Below are positions 6,459 through 13,503 of a stretch of DNA of 33,086 nucleotides, in pieces (the stretch's first letter is position 1; every line of letters starts with the position of its first letter). A program made the position numbers and the translations under genes. Under the pieces are notes generated by a model, which was given only the letters and a program-made list of their open reading frames with translations, did no database searches and was not told the DNA's origin. This stretch comes from Nitrospirales bacterium (GTDB lineage: Bacteria > Nitrospirota > Nitrospiria > Nitrospirales > UBA8639). Location: contig JAAXIB010000048.1 of NCBI GenBank assembly GCA_012270585.1, positions 1 to 33,086 of the forward strand. Reading direction: 5' to 3'.

Positions 6459-7550
6459 TCATGATCCAAGCCGTTGCGCAATCTTCGAAACGCCCGCCTG
6501 GAGATCCCGTGGGTTCATGGTCGAAGACCATGACAGCCGAATCGCAGGTGCATCGCCTTCAGGATACTCCACAAAGGATTTCACGATAATCTCCGCTTCG
6601 GAGGCAAGCCGTTTGGCGAATTCTCCATGATCCAGGGTATCCGCTCCTTTGAACGTGAGGATGCCGGGCGCGTGGGGCCCCTGCCATTCCATGAAACGGC
6701 AATTCGGATGCCCGCCCAGCAGTTCCTTGGCCGTTTCTCTGAAGATCCGCTGTGGTGCTGAGTTGATGCCCCGTAGATGTCGTTGTTCGCAGGCCTTGGC
6801 GAGTCCCGCAATGAGCCCGATGTTGTGCGTCCCGATTTCAAATCGGGCCGCCGGCGACTCACCGTGTTGTTCTCCTCCTTCTATCGCGCGATAGCGGGGA
6901 TGCGTCAAAAAACTCTCACGCAGCACCATCGCCCCCGTGCCCAGAGGGCCTTCACACCACTTGTGCCCGGCAAAAAAGTAGCTGTCGAAATCGAGCGCGT
7001 TCAGATCAATGGGGATGTGCCCGACGGCTTGTGCGCCGTCGATAATGACCAGACACTGCCGTGCCCTGGCCAACGAAGCCACTTCATGGATCGGGAAGAC
7101 ACGCCCGTCAACGTGCGATACGTGGCTCATGACGATGGCTTTGACGCCGGGCTCGTTGAATCGTTCTTCCAGCGTATTCAGAAACGTCTGAAGGGACGCA
7201 GGCCTGACCGCATGTACGTGGACGTCTTCCTGTTCGAGCGCGTGAAGCTGGCTCGTGATGGAAGGGTTTTCGTGCGTGGTGGTGAGAATGGTATCACCCG
7301 GCTCCCATTTCAAAGAAGAGAGCGTGAGATAGTGCGCGGTGGACGCGTTCGTGGTGAACGCGATGCTCGAGGGATCACTCACGTGCAACAGGGCGCCGAC
7401 TTGTTGCCGGCACTCGCGAATCTTTCGGAGATACCACTCGATGCCGGCGTCCGAATACAGATAGCGTTTGAATTCGGTCAGCGTCCGCTCAACTTCCGCT
7501 TCAGCCTCTGCAAGCGTCGGGCACAGGGCTGCATAATTCAGATAGGTCAT
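6459..7550 (-). CDS. egtE: Class V PLP enzyme, EgtE-like
   Basis: The 363-residue protein is a class V aminotransferase-fold PLP enzyme of the cysteine desulfurase/isopenicillin-N-epimerase/EgtE group. The PLP lysine is K197 in SYFFAGHKWCEG, the pyridine-nitrogen Asp is D171 in VIIDGAQAVGH, and the N-terminus begins with the family pattern YLNYAALCPT. In ergothioneine synthesis EgtE cleaves the hercynylcysteine sulfoxide C-S bond. The assignment to that step rests on position directly behind egtD. The chosen ATG lies ten bases past the egtD stop; a TTG at 7559 immediately after that stop is an alternative. Because many class V lyases look alike, the gene symbol is given with moderate confidence. 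Confidence 0.75.
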   Translation of the reverse strand: MTYLNYAALCPTLAEAEAEVERTLTEFKRYLYSDAGIEWYLRKIRECRQQVGALLHVSDPSSIAFTTNASTAHYLTLSSLKWEPGDTILTTTHENPSITSQLHALEQEDVHVHAVRPASLQTFLNTLEERFNEPGVKAIVMSHVSHVDGRVFPIHEVASLARARQCLVIIDGAQAVGHIPIDLNALDFDSYFFAGHKWCEGPLGTGAMVLRESFLTHPRYRAIEGGEQHGESPAARFEIGTHNIGLIAGLAKACEQRHLRGINSAPQRIFRETAKELLGGHPNCRFMEWQGPHAPGILTFKGADTLDHGEFAKRLASEAEIIVKSFVEYPEGDAPAIRLSWSSTMNPRDLQAGVSKIAQRLGS

Positions 7551-7559
7551 GGGAACCAA

Positions 7560-8543
7560 TCAGCCGGAAGGCTTTTGAGCCAAGGCGAGACCGTGCAGGT
7601 GGGCCGGATCGGCATACCAGGCAACGGGGCTGAATCCCGCTTGGGTCAACAGGGCTTCCACGTGGGGCCCCGTATATTTCGTGCTGATTTCCGTGAGGAT
7701 TTCTTCCCCTTCTTCGAGGCGAAGGGTTAACTCCAATTCGGGAACAGGAATCACTTGCTCTCGAACCGATCGAAGGTGCATTTCAATTCGATGTTCGGAT
7801 CGATTGAACCGTGCCACGTGGTCAAAGGCTTCAGGATCGAACGCGGCTCCAATCACGGGCTGTAACGCGTGCAATATATTCTTGTTGAAGGCGGCGGAGA
7901 GCCCGGCTGGATCATTATACGCCGCTTCCAGGCGATTCACGTCGGTGATGAGTTGAACCCCGAGGAGAAAAGAATCTCCTTGTTTCATTTCATGAAAGAC
8001 CGACGACAGAAATGCCGGAACGGCTTCAGGTCCAAAGTTGCCGATGGTCCCACCCAAAAACATGACCAGGCGTCTCCCGCCCTGCGGAATGTGTTCCAGA
8101 TGTGCCAGGAAATCTCCCACGACGCCGTGGACCTGTAATCCGTCGTATTCCTCGACAAGCTCTTGCGCAACCCGTCGCACGATGCCTTCGCTGACGTCAA
8201 ACGGGACGTAACAGCGGAGTTGTTGTGCCCGAGCCATGGCGTCCAACACGACCCGGGTTTTGGTCGCGGCTCCCGAGCCCAATTCCACCAGTTCATCGGC
8301 GTCGGTTCGGGTCACGACGTCATCGGCTACGGTTTTCAGCAATTCGTGTTCGGTACGGGTCGGGTAGTATTCCTGGGATTTGCAGATTCGTTCAAAAATT
8401 TCAGAACCGTGATCATCGTAAAAATACCTGGTCGGAAGCGTCCGTGGAGTCGAAAGCAGTCCCGCGCGAATTTCTTCCTTGACGGCATCGGGATCCCGGT
8501 TGTTCAGGTGTACGTCGATAATGATATTGGATTGCTCAAGCAT
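7560..8543 (-). CDS. egtD: L-histidine N-alpha-methyltransferase EgtD
   Basis: The 327-residue protein matches EgtD, which trimethylates histidine to hercynine with three SAM, the first committed step to ergothioneine. Visible blocks are LPTRYFYDDHGSEIFERI at 36-53, SQEYYPTRTE at 56-65, the SAM loop VELGSGAATKTR at 86-97, VMFLGGTIGNF near 160-170 and YNDPAGLSAAFNKN near 209-222. The C-terminal EISTKY corresponds to the Glu/Ser segment that holds histidine in the mycobacterial enzyme. The length is typical. It is the third gene of a leftward run (ABC ATPase, binding protein-permease, egtD, egtE-like). A weak promoter candidate of its own lies at 8616-8644. Confidence 0.93.
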   Translation of the reverse strand: MLEQSNIIIDVHLNNRDPDAVKEEIRAGLLSTPRTLPTRYFYDDHGSEIFERICKSQEYYPTRTEHELLKTVADDVVTRTDADELVELGSGAATKTRVVLDAMARAQQLRCYVPFDVSEGIVRRVAQELVEEYDGLQVHGVVGDFLAHLEHIPQGGRRLVMFLGGTIGNFGPEAVPAFLSSVFHEMKQGDSFLLGVQLITDVNRLEAAYNDPAGLSAAFNKNILHALQPVIGAAFDPEAFDHVARFNRSEHRIEMHLRSVREQVIPVPELELTLRLEEGEEILTEISTKYTGPHVEALLTQAGFSPVAWYADPAHLHGLALAQKPSG

Positions 8544-8615
8544 GAAAACGCATCTTTATCGTGATGAAAAGATGACGGATAACGTCGTTGAGAGGAGTGG
8601 AATCGTGGAATCTGC

Positions 8616-8644
8616 ACTGTAACGAGTCACTCCCATTTGTGCAA
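8616..8644 (-). promoter_or_regulatory. Candidate promoter of egtD
   Basis: On the minus strand TTGCAC (complement of 8639-8644) and TACAGT (complement of 8616-8621) are separated by 17 bases. The match to sigma-70 boxes is moderate. It would let egtD and the egtE-like gene be expressed apart from the transporter genes. Confidence 0.35.
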
Positions 8645-8648
8645 GGAG

Positions 8649-10202
8649 TCATACGCCACGTGGTCTGATCCACGTTTCCACCCTGCCGAGAAACCCGTCG
8701 ATCACCAATGCCAAGGCCGCTGCGGGCAATGCCCCGGAAAGGATCACGGTGGTGTTGGCCATTTGTAATCCCGCGACAATCGGTACGCCCAAGCCGCCCG
8801 CGCCGATGAACGCGGCCAGTGTGGTCGTGCCCACGGTGATGACGCCGGCCGTTCGGACGCCGGCCATGATGACGGGCGCAGCCAACGGCAATCGTACCCA
8901 ATGGAGTATTTGCCATTCCGTCATGCCGAGTGCGCGGGCTGCTTCCACGGCCTGGGGCGCCGCATCGCGGAGACCTGAATAGGTGTTTCTCACGATCGGA
9001 AACAGGGAATAAATCCATAAGGCGATCACGGCCGGCAGCATACCGATACCGAATACGGGGATCATAAAGGCGAGTAACGCGATGGACGGGATCGTTTGCG
9101 TGAGGCCGATTCCTCGAATGACGGGTTCGGCAACCGTTTGGTGCCGTTCGAGAAGCAATCCCAATGGAACAGCCACCAGGACCCCCAACCCCAAAGCCAG
9201 CCCTGCCAGGCTCAGATGTTCGGCCGTTCGACGCATCAGAGTCGTTCGCTTCGACCACACATGGGCAAAAAGCCCTTCCTGATGAGGAACCGGTTGAGGG
9301 GCGTCATCGCCGGCAAACAGGTGCAGGGCGGCCAAGGCATCGCGTGCTACGACCTCCGGCGGTTCCCCATCTTCCTGCAAACGATAATTCAATTGCCGCA
9401 TGGTCTTCGCGTTGAACGCGTTGGTCAGCAATCCCAGGATCGATCCCAACTGGGGGTGCTGCGCAAGCGTGGAGCCTCGAATGAGTCCGGACGCTTCATA
9501 GGGCGGGAAAAAATGTCGATCGTCTTCCAGCACCACGAAGTCATACACGGCAAGCCGTCCATCGGTGGTATACACGTCGAGCACGTCAATCTCTCCGGCA
9601 GCGGCTGCCTGATATTTCAGAGTTTGTTGCATGGCCTGTACGCGTTGAAAGGTGAGGCCGTACCGTGTTTCAAGACCGGGTAATCCATCGGGCCGGTTGA
9701 TGAATTCATACCCGAACCCTCCCGTCAGAGAAGGCGCAATCCTGGTGAGATCCGAAATGGTTCGCAGGGGCGGGCCGGTCGTTCGAGAACGAGGAACCGC
9801 GAGCGCATAGGCATTCTCAAACCCCAAAGGATTCAGCCACCACAAATCCCAACGCTTTAAAAATTCCGCGCGAACGACGTTGAGCGCCGTTCTTGAATCT
9901 CCGGTCGGCGGTTGCTGAAGAATGCTGACGAGCCCGGTGCCCGTATATTCGGGGTAGAGGTCGATGGCGCCGGTACGAAGTGCTTCGAAGCAAACCTGCG
10001 TGCCCGCCAGGCCCAATCGCCGTTCCACGGAAAGGTCCGTGTGGGCTTCAATGAGTTGAGCGAAGATCTCAGCCAGGAGTTTGTTTTCCATAAAGTTTTT
10101 CGAACCGACGACGATGCGGTTGTCCTGCGAGAAGGCCGGCAAGGGAAGCAGCGCGAAGAAGACCAGCGCCACCAAACAAATCAATTGAAGGGGCTTGGTC
10201 AT
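8649..10202 (-). CDS. Quaternary-amine ABC importer, fused substrate-binding protein and permease
   Basis: The 517-residue protein joins two parts of an OpuC/ProXW-type importer. Residues 1-25 are a signal peptide ending LPAFS. Residues about 29-300 are an OpuAC-type binding domain (VVGSKNFMENKLLAEIFAQL, then AIDLYPEYTGTGLV). Residues about 330-512 are the permease, with the EAA loop EAARALGMTEWQILHWVRLPLAAP and a typical GTTTLAAFIGAGGLG segment. Known substrates of the family are betaines, choline and carnitine. The ergothioneine importer EgtU is also a permease-binding protein fusion, but with the permease first, whereas here the binding domain is first. The gene overlaps the ATPase gene by four bases and precedes egtD by 105 bases, so a trimethylammonium compound such as hercynine or ergothioneine is a plausible substrate. 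This is inference. Confidence 0.88.
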   Translation of the reverse strand: MTKPLQLICLVALVFFALLPLPAFSQDNRIVVGSKNFMENKLLAEIFAQLIEAHTDLSVERRLGLAGTQVCFEALRTGAIDLYPEYTGTGLVSILQQPPTGDSRTALNVVRAEFLKRWDLWWLNPLGFENAYALAVPRSRTTGPPLRTISDLTRIAPSLTGGFGYEFINRPDGLPGLETRYGLTFQRVQAMQQTLKYQAAAAGEIDVLDVYTTDGRLAVYDFVVLEDDRHFFPPYEASGLIRGSTLAQHPQLGSILGLLTNAFNAKTMRQLNYRLQEDGEPPEVVARDALAALHLFAGDDAPQPVPHQEGLFAHVWSKRTTLMRRTAEHLSLAGLALGLGVLVAVPLGLLLERHQTVAEPVIRGIGLTQTIPSIALLAFMIPVFGIGMLPAVIALWIYSLFPIVRNTYSGLRDAAPQAVEAARALGMTEWQILHWVRLPLAAPVIMAGVRTAGVITVGTTTLAAFIGAGGLGVPIVAGLQMANTTVILSGALPAAALALVIDGFLGRVETWIRPRGV

Positions 10203-10951
10203 GGGTACACCCCATGAGAGCGATGGTGAAGCAATTGCACAATGTAGTCGTGGGCCGGGTCATTGAGAAGGTCGGTGGGGGTTCCGATCTGCAAGAGGCG
10301 TCCTTCCTTCAACACCGCGATGCGATCGCCGAGTTGCAGCGCCTCATCCACGTCGTGGGTGACCATGACCATGGTTTTTTTCAGGCGTTGCTTAAGGTCC
10401 AGGAATTGACGTTGGAGTTCGTGACGGGTAATTGCGTCGAGTGCGCCAAAGGGTTCATCGAGCAGGACGATCTCGGGATCGGCCGCGAGGGCCCTCGCAA
10501 AGGCCACGCGTTGTCGTTGCCCGCCGGACAGTTCAATGGGATAACGCGCTCGAAACCGTTCCGGCTCAAGATGAACGAGGTCCAGGAGTTCACGCACCCG
10601 GCTCGCTCTTCGTTCGGGCTCCCATCCAAGTAACAGGGGAACGAGGCCGACGTTCTCTTCGACGGTCCAATGCGGCAACAATCCGGCATCCTGCTGCACG
10701 TACCCAACGTGGCGACGGAGATCGATGGGATCCTTGACTCGTATCGGTTCGCCATGAATGCGAACTTCTCCTGAACTGGGATGAGTCAACCCGTTGAACA
10801 TCCGGAGCAGGGTCGTTTTGCCGGACCCGCTTTCCCCGATCAGGACCAGGGTTTCGCCTTGAACAACTTCGAGATCCACGCGATCGAGGACTCGAACGTC
10901 AGAGTCGAACTCCTTGCTCACGTCGCGGATGCTCAGGACGGATGGGTTCAT
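10199..10951 (-). CDS. Quaternary-amine ABC importer ATPase
   Basis: The 250-residue protein is the ATPase of the OpuA/ProV type. Walker A is GESGSGKTT at 38-46, the Q-loop is VGYVQQD near 82-88, the signature is ELSGGQRQR near 139-147, Walker B is IVLLDEPFGALD near 160-171 and the switch His is in VMVTHD. There are no C-terminal CBS domains, which in ProV-type transporters sense ionic strength, so osmotic gating is less likely. It is the first gene of the leftward run. Its stop overlaps the start of the permease gene (ATGA at 10199-10202). GGGGAG lies close to the start codon. Confidence 0.92.
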   Translation of the reverse strand: MNPSVLSIRDVSKEFDSDVRVLDRVDLEVVQGETLVLIGESGSGKTTLLRMFNGLTHPSSGEVRIHGEPIRVKDPIDLRRHVGYVQQDAGLLPHWTVEENVGLVPLLLGWEPERRASRVRELLDLVHLEPERFRARYPIELSGGQRQRVAFARALAADPEIVLLDEPFGALDAITRHELQRQFLDLKQRLKKTMVMVTHDVDEALQLGDRIAVLKEGRLLQIGTPTDLLNDPAHDYIVQLLHHRSHGVYP

Positions 10952-10961
10952 CTCTCCCCAC

Positions 10962-10991
10962 TGTCATTCCCGCAGTTTTTAGGGGGAATCC
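10962..10991. repeat. REP-like element in the egtB/transporter divergent region
   Basis: TGTCATTCCCGC, a T-rich centre and GGGGGAATCC form the same imperfect inverted design as at 79-111. It lies between the two divergent transcription units, close to the start of the ATPase gene. Confidence 0.55.
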
Positions 10992-11002
10992 GATATTTCT
11001 TC

Positions 11003-11031
11003 TTGACAAGACCCGACCATGAATATATTTA
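11003..11031 (+). promoter_or_regulatory. Candidate promoter of egtB
   Basis: TTGACA at 11003-11008 is followed after 17 bases by TATTTA at 11026-11031 (or after 15 bases by TATATT). This leaves a leader of about 90 bases before the egtB start. A consensus -35 box makes it the most convincing rightward promoter in the window. Confidence 0.5.
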
Positions 11032-11124
11032 AAAAAAGTCCCTGAGAGAGAGGCCCTCGACCCTCCCGCGCGGAAATCGGCGTGGAATCGGACGGCGCCT
11101 CACAGTAAAAGGTTCGGTACCTCA

Positions 11125-12339
11125 GTGATTATGCCGCGTTTAGTCGAAATACGAAAGGAATTATCCGCGGCGCGAGCCTGCACCGATTCCATCTTTTCCC
11201 TGTTTCAACCGGAGACGCTCTATGAGCGTCCCATTCCCGAACGCCATCGCGTCGTTTTCTACCTCGGCCATTTGGAGGCCTTTGATTGGAACCAGATTTG
11301 TCGCTGGACGTTGGGACAGCCTTCCTTTCACGACACGTTTGATTCACTGTTCGAGGCAGGCATTGATCCCGAGGTAGGCTCGCAACAGAAAGACGTGCGC
11401 TCGGATTGGCCTTCGCTCGAAGAAATTCGGCACTACAACGTCAGAGCGAGAGAGTCGGTCGATGAAGTACTGGCAGACGCTCCCGAGACCGTCCTGCGCA
11501 TGGCGATTGAGCATCGGTGGATGCACGCCGAAACCACGGCCTACCTGCTGCATCACGTTGCTCGCAACGAAAAAATTGCGCCGCCTTTGTCCCCACCGCC
11601 TGAAGGTCCGTCACCCCATTATGCCATGATCGATGTTCCCCAAGGCGTGGCGACGCTCGGCCGTTGCGACGGGTTTGGCTGGGATAATGAATTTGGCGAA
11701 CATCGGGAAGACGTGCCGGCCTTTGCGATCAGTAAATATAAAATCACCAATCAACAATATAACGAGTTCGTCGAGCAGGGCGGTCCCATCCCTCCGTTTT
11801 GGGTCAAACAGGGAGAGCGCTGGTTCCTGCTGACGATGTTCGAGGAAAGGCCGCTTCCCCCGCATTGGCCCGTCTACGTGTCCCTGAGCCACGCGCAAGC
11901 CTATGCGCAATGGGCCGGTCTTTCACTTCCGACCGAAGCGCAATTTCATCGGGCGGCATACGGGACGCCGGGCGGCGAAGAGCGTGCCTATCCCTGGGGC
12001 AACCGGATCACCAACGGCGTGCACGGGAATTTTCACTTTCGGTTTTGGGATCCCATCCCGGTCACGGCCAATCCGCAAGGTGACAGTGCATTCGGGGTTT
12101 CCCAATTAGTCGGGAACGGATGGGAATGGACCTCGACCCGGTTCCATCCCTTTGAAGGCTTCCAGCCCCATCCCACCTATCCCGGATACTCCTCGCGCTT
12201 CTTCGACGACGATCATTTCATCGTCAAAGGAGGAGCCCCCGCCACGGCCTCCTGCCTGTTGCGTCGTTCGTTCCGGAATTGGTTCCGCCAGGGCTATCCC
12301 CATGCCCACGCCGGCTTCCGGTGTGTCCAAACCACCTGA
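11125..12339 (+). CDS. egtB: EgtB-like non-heme iron sulfoxide synthase
   Basis: The 404-residue protein has an N-terminal DinB-like four-helix domain and a C-terminal FGE-sulfatase (C-type lectin) domain, as in EgtB, which joins hercynine to a thiol with oxygen to give a sulfoxide. The expected three-His iron site is present: H49 in YLGHLEAFDWN, and H130 and H134 in EHRWMHAETTAYLLHH. The C-terminal domain shows GNGWEWTSTRFHPF near 327-340 and ends in RNWFRQGYPHAHAGFRC. No egtA (gamma-glutamylcysteine) or egtC gene is nearby, so it may use free cysteine, as some EgtB types do. It is divergent from the transporter-egtD-egtE run. The frame can start at GTG 11125 or at ATG 11131, two codons later. 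OvoA is excluded because there is no methyltransferase domain. Confidence 0.85.
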   Translation: MIMPRLVEIRKELSAARACTDSIFSLFQPETLYERPIPERHRVVFYLGHLEAFDWNQICRWTLGQPSFHDTFDSLFEAGIDPEVGSQQKDVRSDWPSLEEIRHYNVRARESVDEVLADAPETVLRMAIEHRWMHAETTAYLLHHVARNEKIAPPLSPPPEGPSPHYAMIDVPQGVATLGRCDGFGWDNEFGEHREDVPAFAISKYKITNQQYNEFVEQGGPIPPFWVKQGERWFLLTMFEERPLPPHWPVYVSLSHAQAYAQWAGLSLPTEAQFHRAAYGTPGGEERAYPWGNRITNGVHGNFHFRFWDPIPVTANPQGDSAFGVSQLVGNGWEWTSTRFHPFEGFQPHPTYPGYSSRFFDDDHFIVKGGAPATASCLLRRSFRNWFRQGYPHAHAGFRCVQTT

Positions 12340-12420
12340 CGGACCGTTGCCACCCGTTCGCTTCGCTTCCTTCGACAGGCCCAGGGCAGGCAGGCTTCTT
12401 GATCCGTCACTGCGTTCATG

Positions 12421-12517
12421 ATGCCAAATTAGTGTGCAAAAATGATACAAAAATATGAATAAAATGTGATAAATAGAGCAATTTATATGTAAAATAGAGC
12501 AATTATGGTGAAAAATA
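12421..12517. repeat. AT-rich leader repeat, copy A
   Basis: This roughly 97-base AT-rich stretch aligns along its whole length with 15752-15846. Shared blocks are AATTAGTGT, CAAAAATA, a centre with AATAGAGCAA, and ATGGTG near the end. It lies before the relic vapC-phd-hsdR cluster just as copy B lies before hsdM, which suggests the two mark the left end of the same island. AATAGAGCAA occurs twice inside this copy. Confidence 0.65.
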
Positions 12518-12619
12518 GATGTACGAGCGCTGCTTACGGAGCGCGCCGGGTAGTTTGCTCATGACGCCTGACCAGATGGCAATGTCGGTTGCGTGTAATT
12601 TGACTGGATCGGCTTCTGA

Positions 12620-12998
12620 TCACCAGAGCCGGCGGACGCCATATTGATCGAAGAGCGGTTCAATCGAGATGAGCACCAAGTTGCGGGACAATGCCTGCGC
12701 GATGAGTATTCTGTCGAAGGGGTCGCGAAGGGGAACCGGCGCGGGAGGCTTCGTCCACGGTGATGGCCAACTCGCCGAAGCCTTGGTCGATGATGGCTCC
12801 GGGTATATCTGGCGCGACCGCGTCGGCGCTGGGAAGCTTGCCGAGGCGGTGCTTGGTGGCGATTTCCCAAGCGGACGCGGCGCTGATCAGCACCTCATTG
12901 TTGTCCTTGTCTTCAATGGCTCGCCGAGCGGGTTGTCGTAAGCGTTTGTCGTCCGTAAGCCACCAGAGAAGAGCGTGGGTGTCCAGCAGCAGTCGCAA
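12620..12998 (-). pseudogene. Frameshifted vapC (PIN toxin), relic copy
   Basis: The first part (from 12998) reads MRLLLDTHALLWWL and LISAASAWEIATKHR, and is a close paralogue of the PIN toxin at 22344-22730. Compared with that copy, 11 bases are missing after the codons for ASRAG (near 12740), which throws the rest out of frame. The original ending (RDPFDRILIAQALSRNLVLISIE and so on, up to RRLW and a stop at 12620-12622) is still readable in another frame. The C-terminal catalytic Asp region is therefore lost from the product, and the toxin is expected to be inactive. Confidence 0.85.
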
Positions 12999-13001
12999 GG
13001 C

Positions 13002-13235
13002 TCAACCGCCTTCCCATGCGATCAGTTCCTCCTCGGGGAGCGGGTCGAAGAAGCTGTCGGGGACGGTTATCTTCCCCTTGAGAGTGCCTGGCTGGCGCTT
13101 TCCTCGGGGTTTGCAACGCACGAGTCTGGCCACCGGCGTGCCGTTGCGGGCAATGACGATCTCCTCCCCTGCCTCAACTTGCGCAAGCAGGCGTGACAGG
13201 TTGGTCTTCGCTTCATGGACATTGACTGTTACCAT
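13002..13235 (-). CDS. Phd/YefM-type antitoxin beside the broken vapC
   Basis: The 77-residue protein is intact and matches the antitoxin at 22734-22988, with NVHEAKTNLSRLL, VEAGEEIVIARNGTPVARLVR and the tail SFFDPLPEEELIAWEG. It is seven residues shorter in the middle of the toxin-binding part. With its own toxin broken it is an orphan, but it might still cross-bind the paralogous toxin or operator. It reads leftward, three bases from the vapC relic. The conserved operator-like block at 13258-13277 lies upstream. Confidence 0.85.
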   Translation of the reverse strand: MVTVNVHEAKTNLSRLLAQVEAGEEIVIARNGTPVARLVRCKPRGKRQPGTLKGKITVPDSFFDPLPEEELIAWEGG

Positions 13236-13257
13236 CGTCGGCTCCTTGAGAATGGAA

Positions 13258-13277
13258 TTAGCTAAGAATATGACTAA
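13258..13277. promoter_or_regulatory. Operator-like block upstream of the relic phd
   Basis: TTAGCTAAGAATATGACTAA matches 18 of 20 bases of the block upstream of the second phd gene (23011-23030). It contains the palindrome TTAGCTAA and a second CTAA half. Conservation in otherwise drifting non-coding sequence and position between divergent phd and hsdR starts suggest antitoxin binding. Confidence 0.5.
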
Positions 13278-13286
13278 GAAGAGGAC

Positions 13287-13440
13287 TTGTCAAGCGGGGA
13301 ACTTGTCGTGACCGGTCTCAAGATTACTAAAGCTGCCTCGTCCAGTTCCCCATGGTTCGCCACGCGGCGGAGGTCGGATGGACGCCGCTCCCACCGGAAG
13401 GCGCGATGCACAAGCGCGGTGGTGAGGCGGGGAATTGTCC
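13287..13440 (+). pseudogene. 5' remnant of a second hsdR
   Basis: This stretch is a close match to the first 50 codons of the hsdR gene at 23039. A single base is missing near 13340 (GCCTCGTCC against GCCTCGGTCC), which shifts the frame in the middle of the SEAAS...QFPMVRHA region. The second half ([16 protein letters not shown], then MHKRGGEAG) continues in another frame, and similarity ends near 13440. No further hsdR sequence follows. It is a truncated relic and, with the relic vapC and phd, reproduces the gene order of the intact island. Confidence 0.85.
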
Positions 13441-13503
13441 TGTCAGATTTTCCAAGCCCACCTCATTAATTAATGCATCCAAGTTGATCTTCCGGAATCG
13501 GTG

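Noticed and set aside
6777-7730. Plus-strand open frame across the egtE-like and egtD genes
   Set aside because: It crosses two genes with clear catalytic motifs on the other strand and has no recognisable domain.
11125-12339. OvoA or selenoneine synthase (SenA) as alternative for the EgtB-like gene
   Set aside because: There is no C-terminal methyltransferase domain as in OvoA, and no senB/senC partners are nearby, while egtD and an egtE-like gene are. EgtB is the simpler call.
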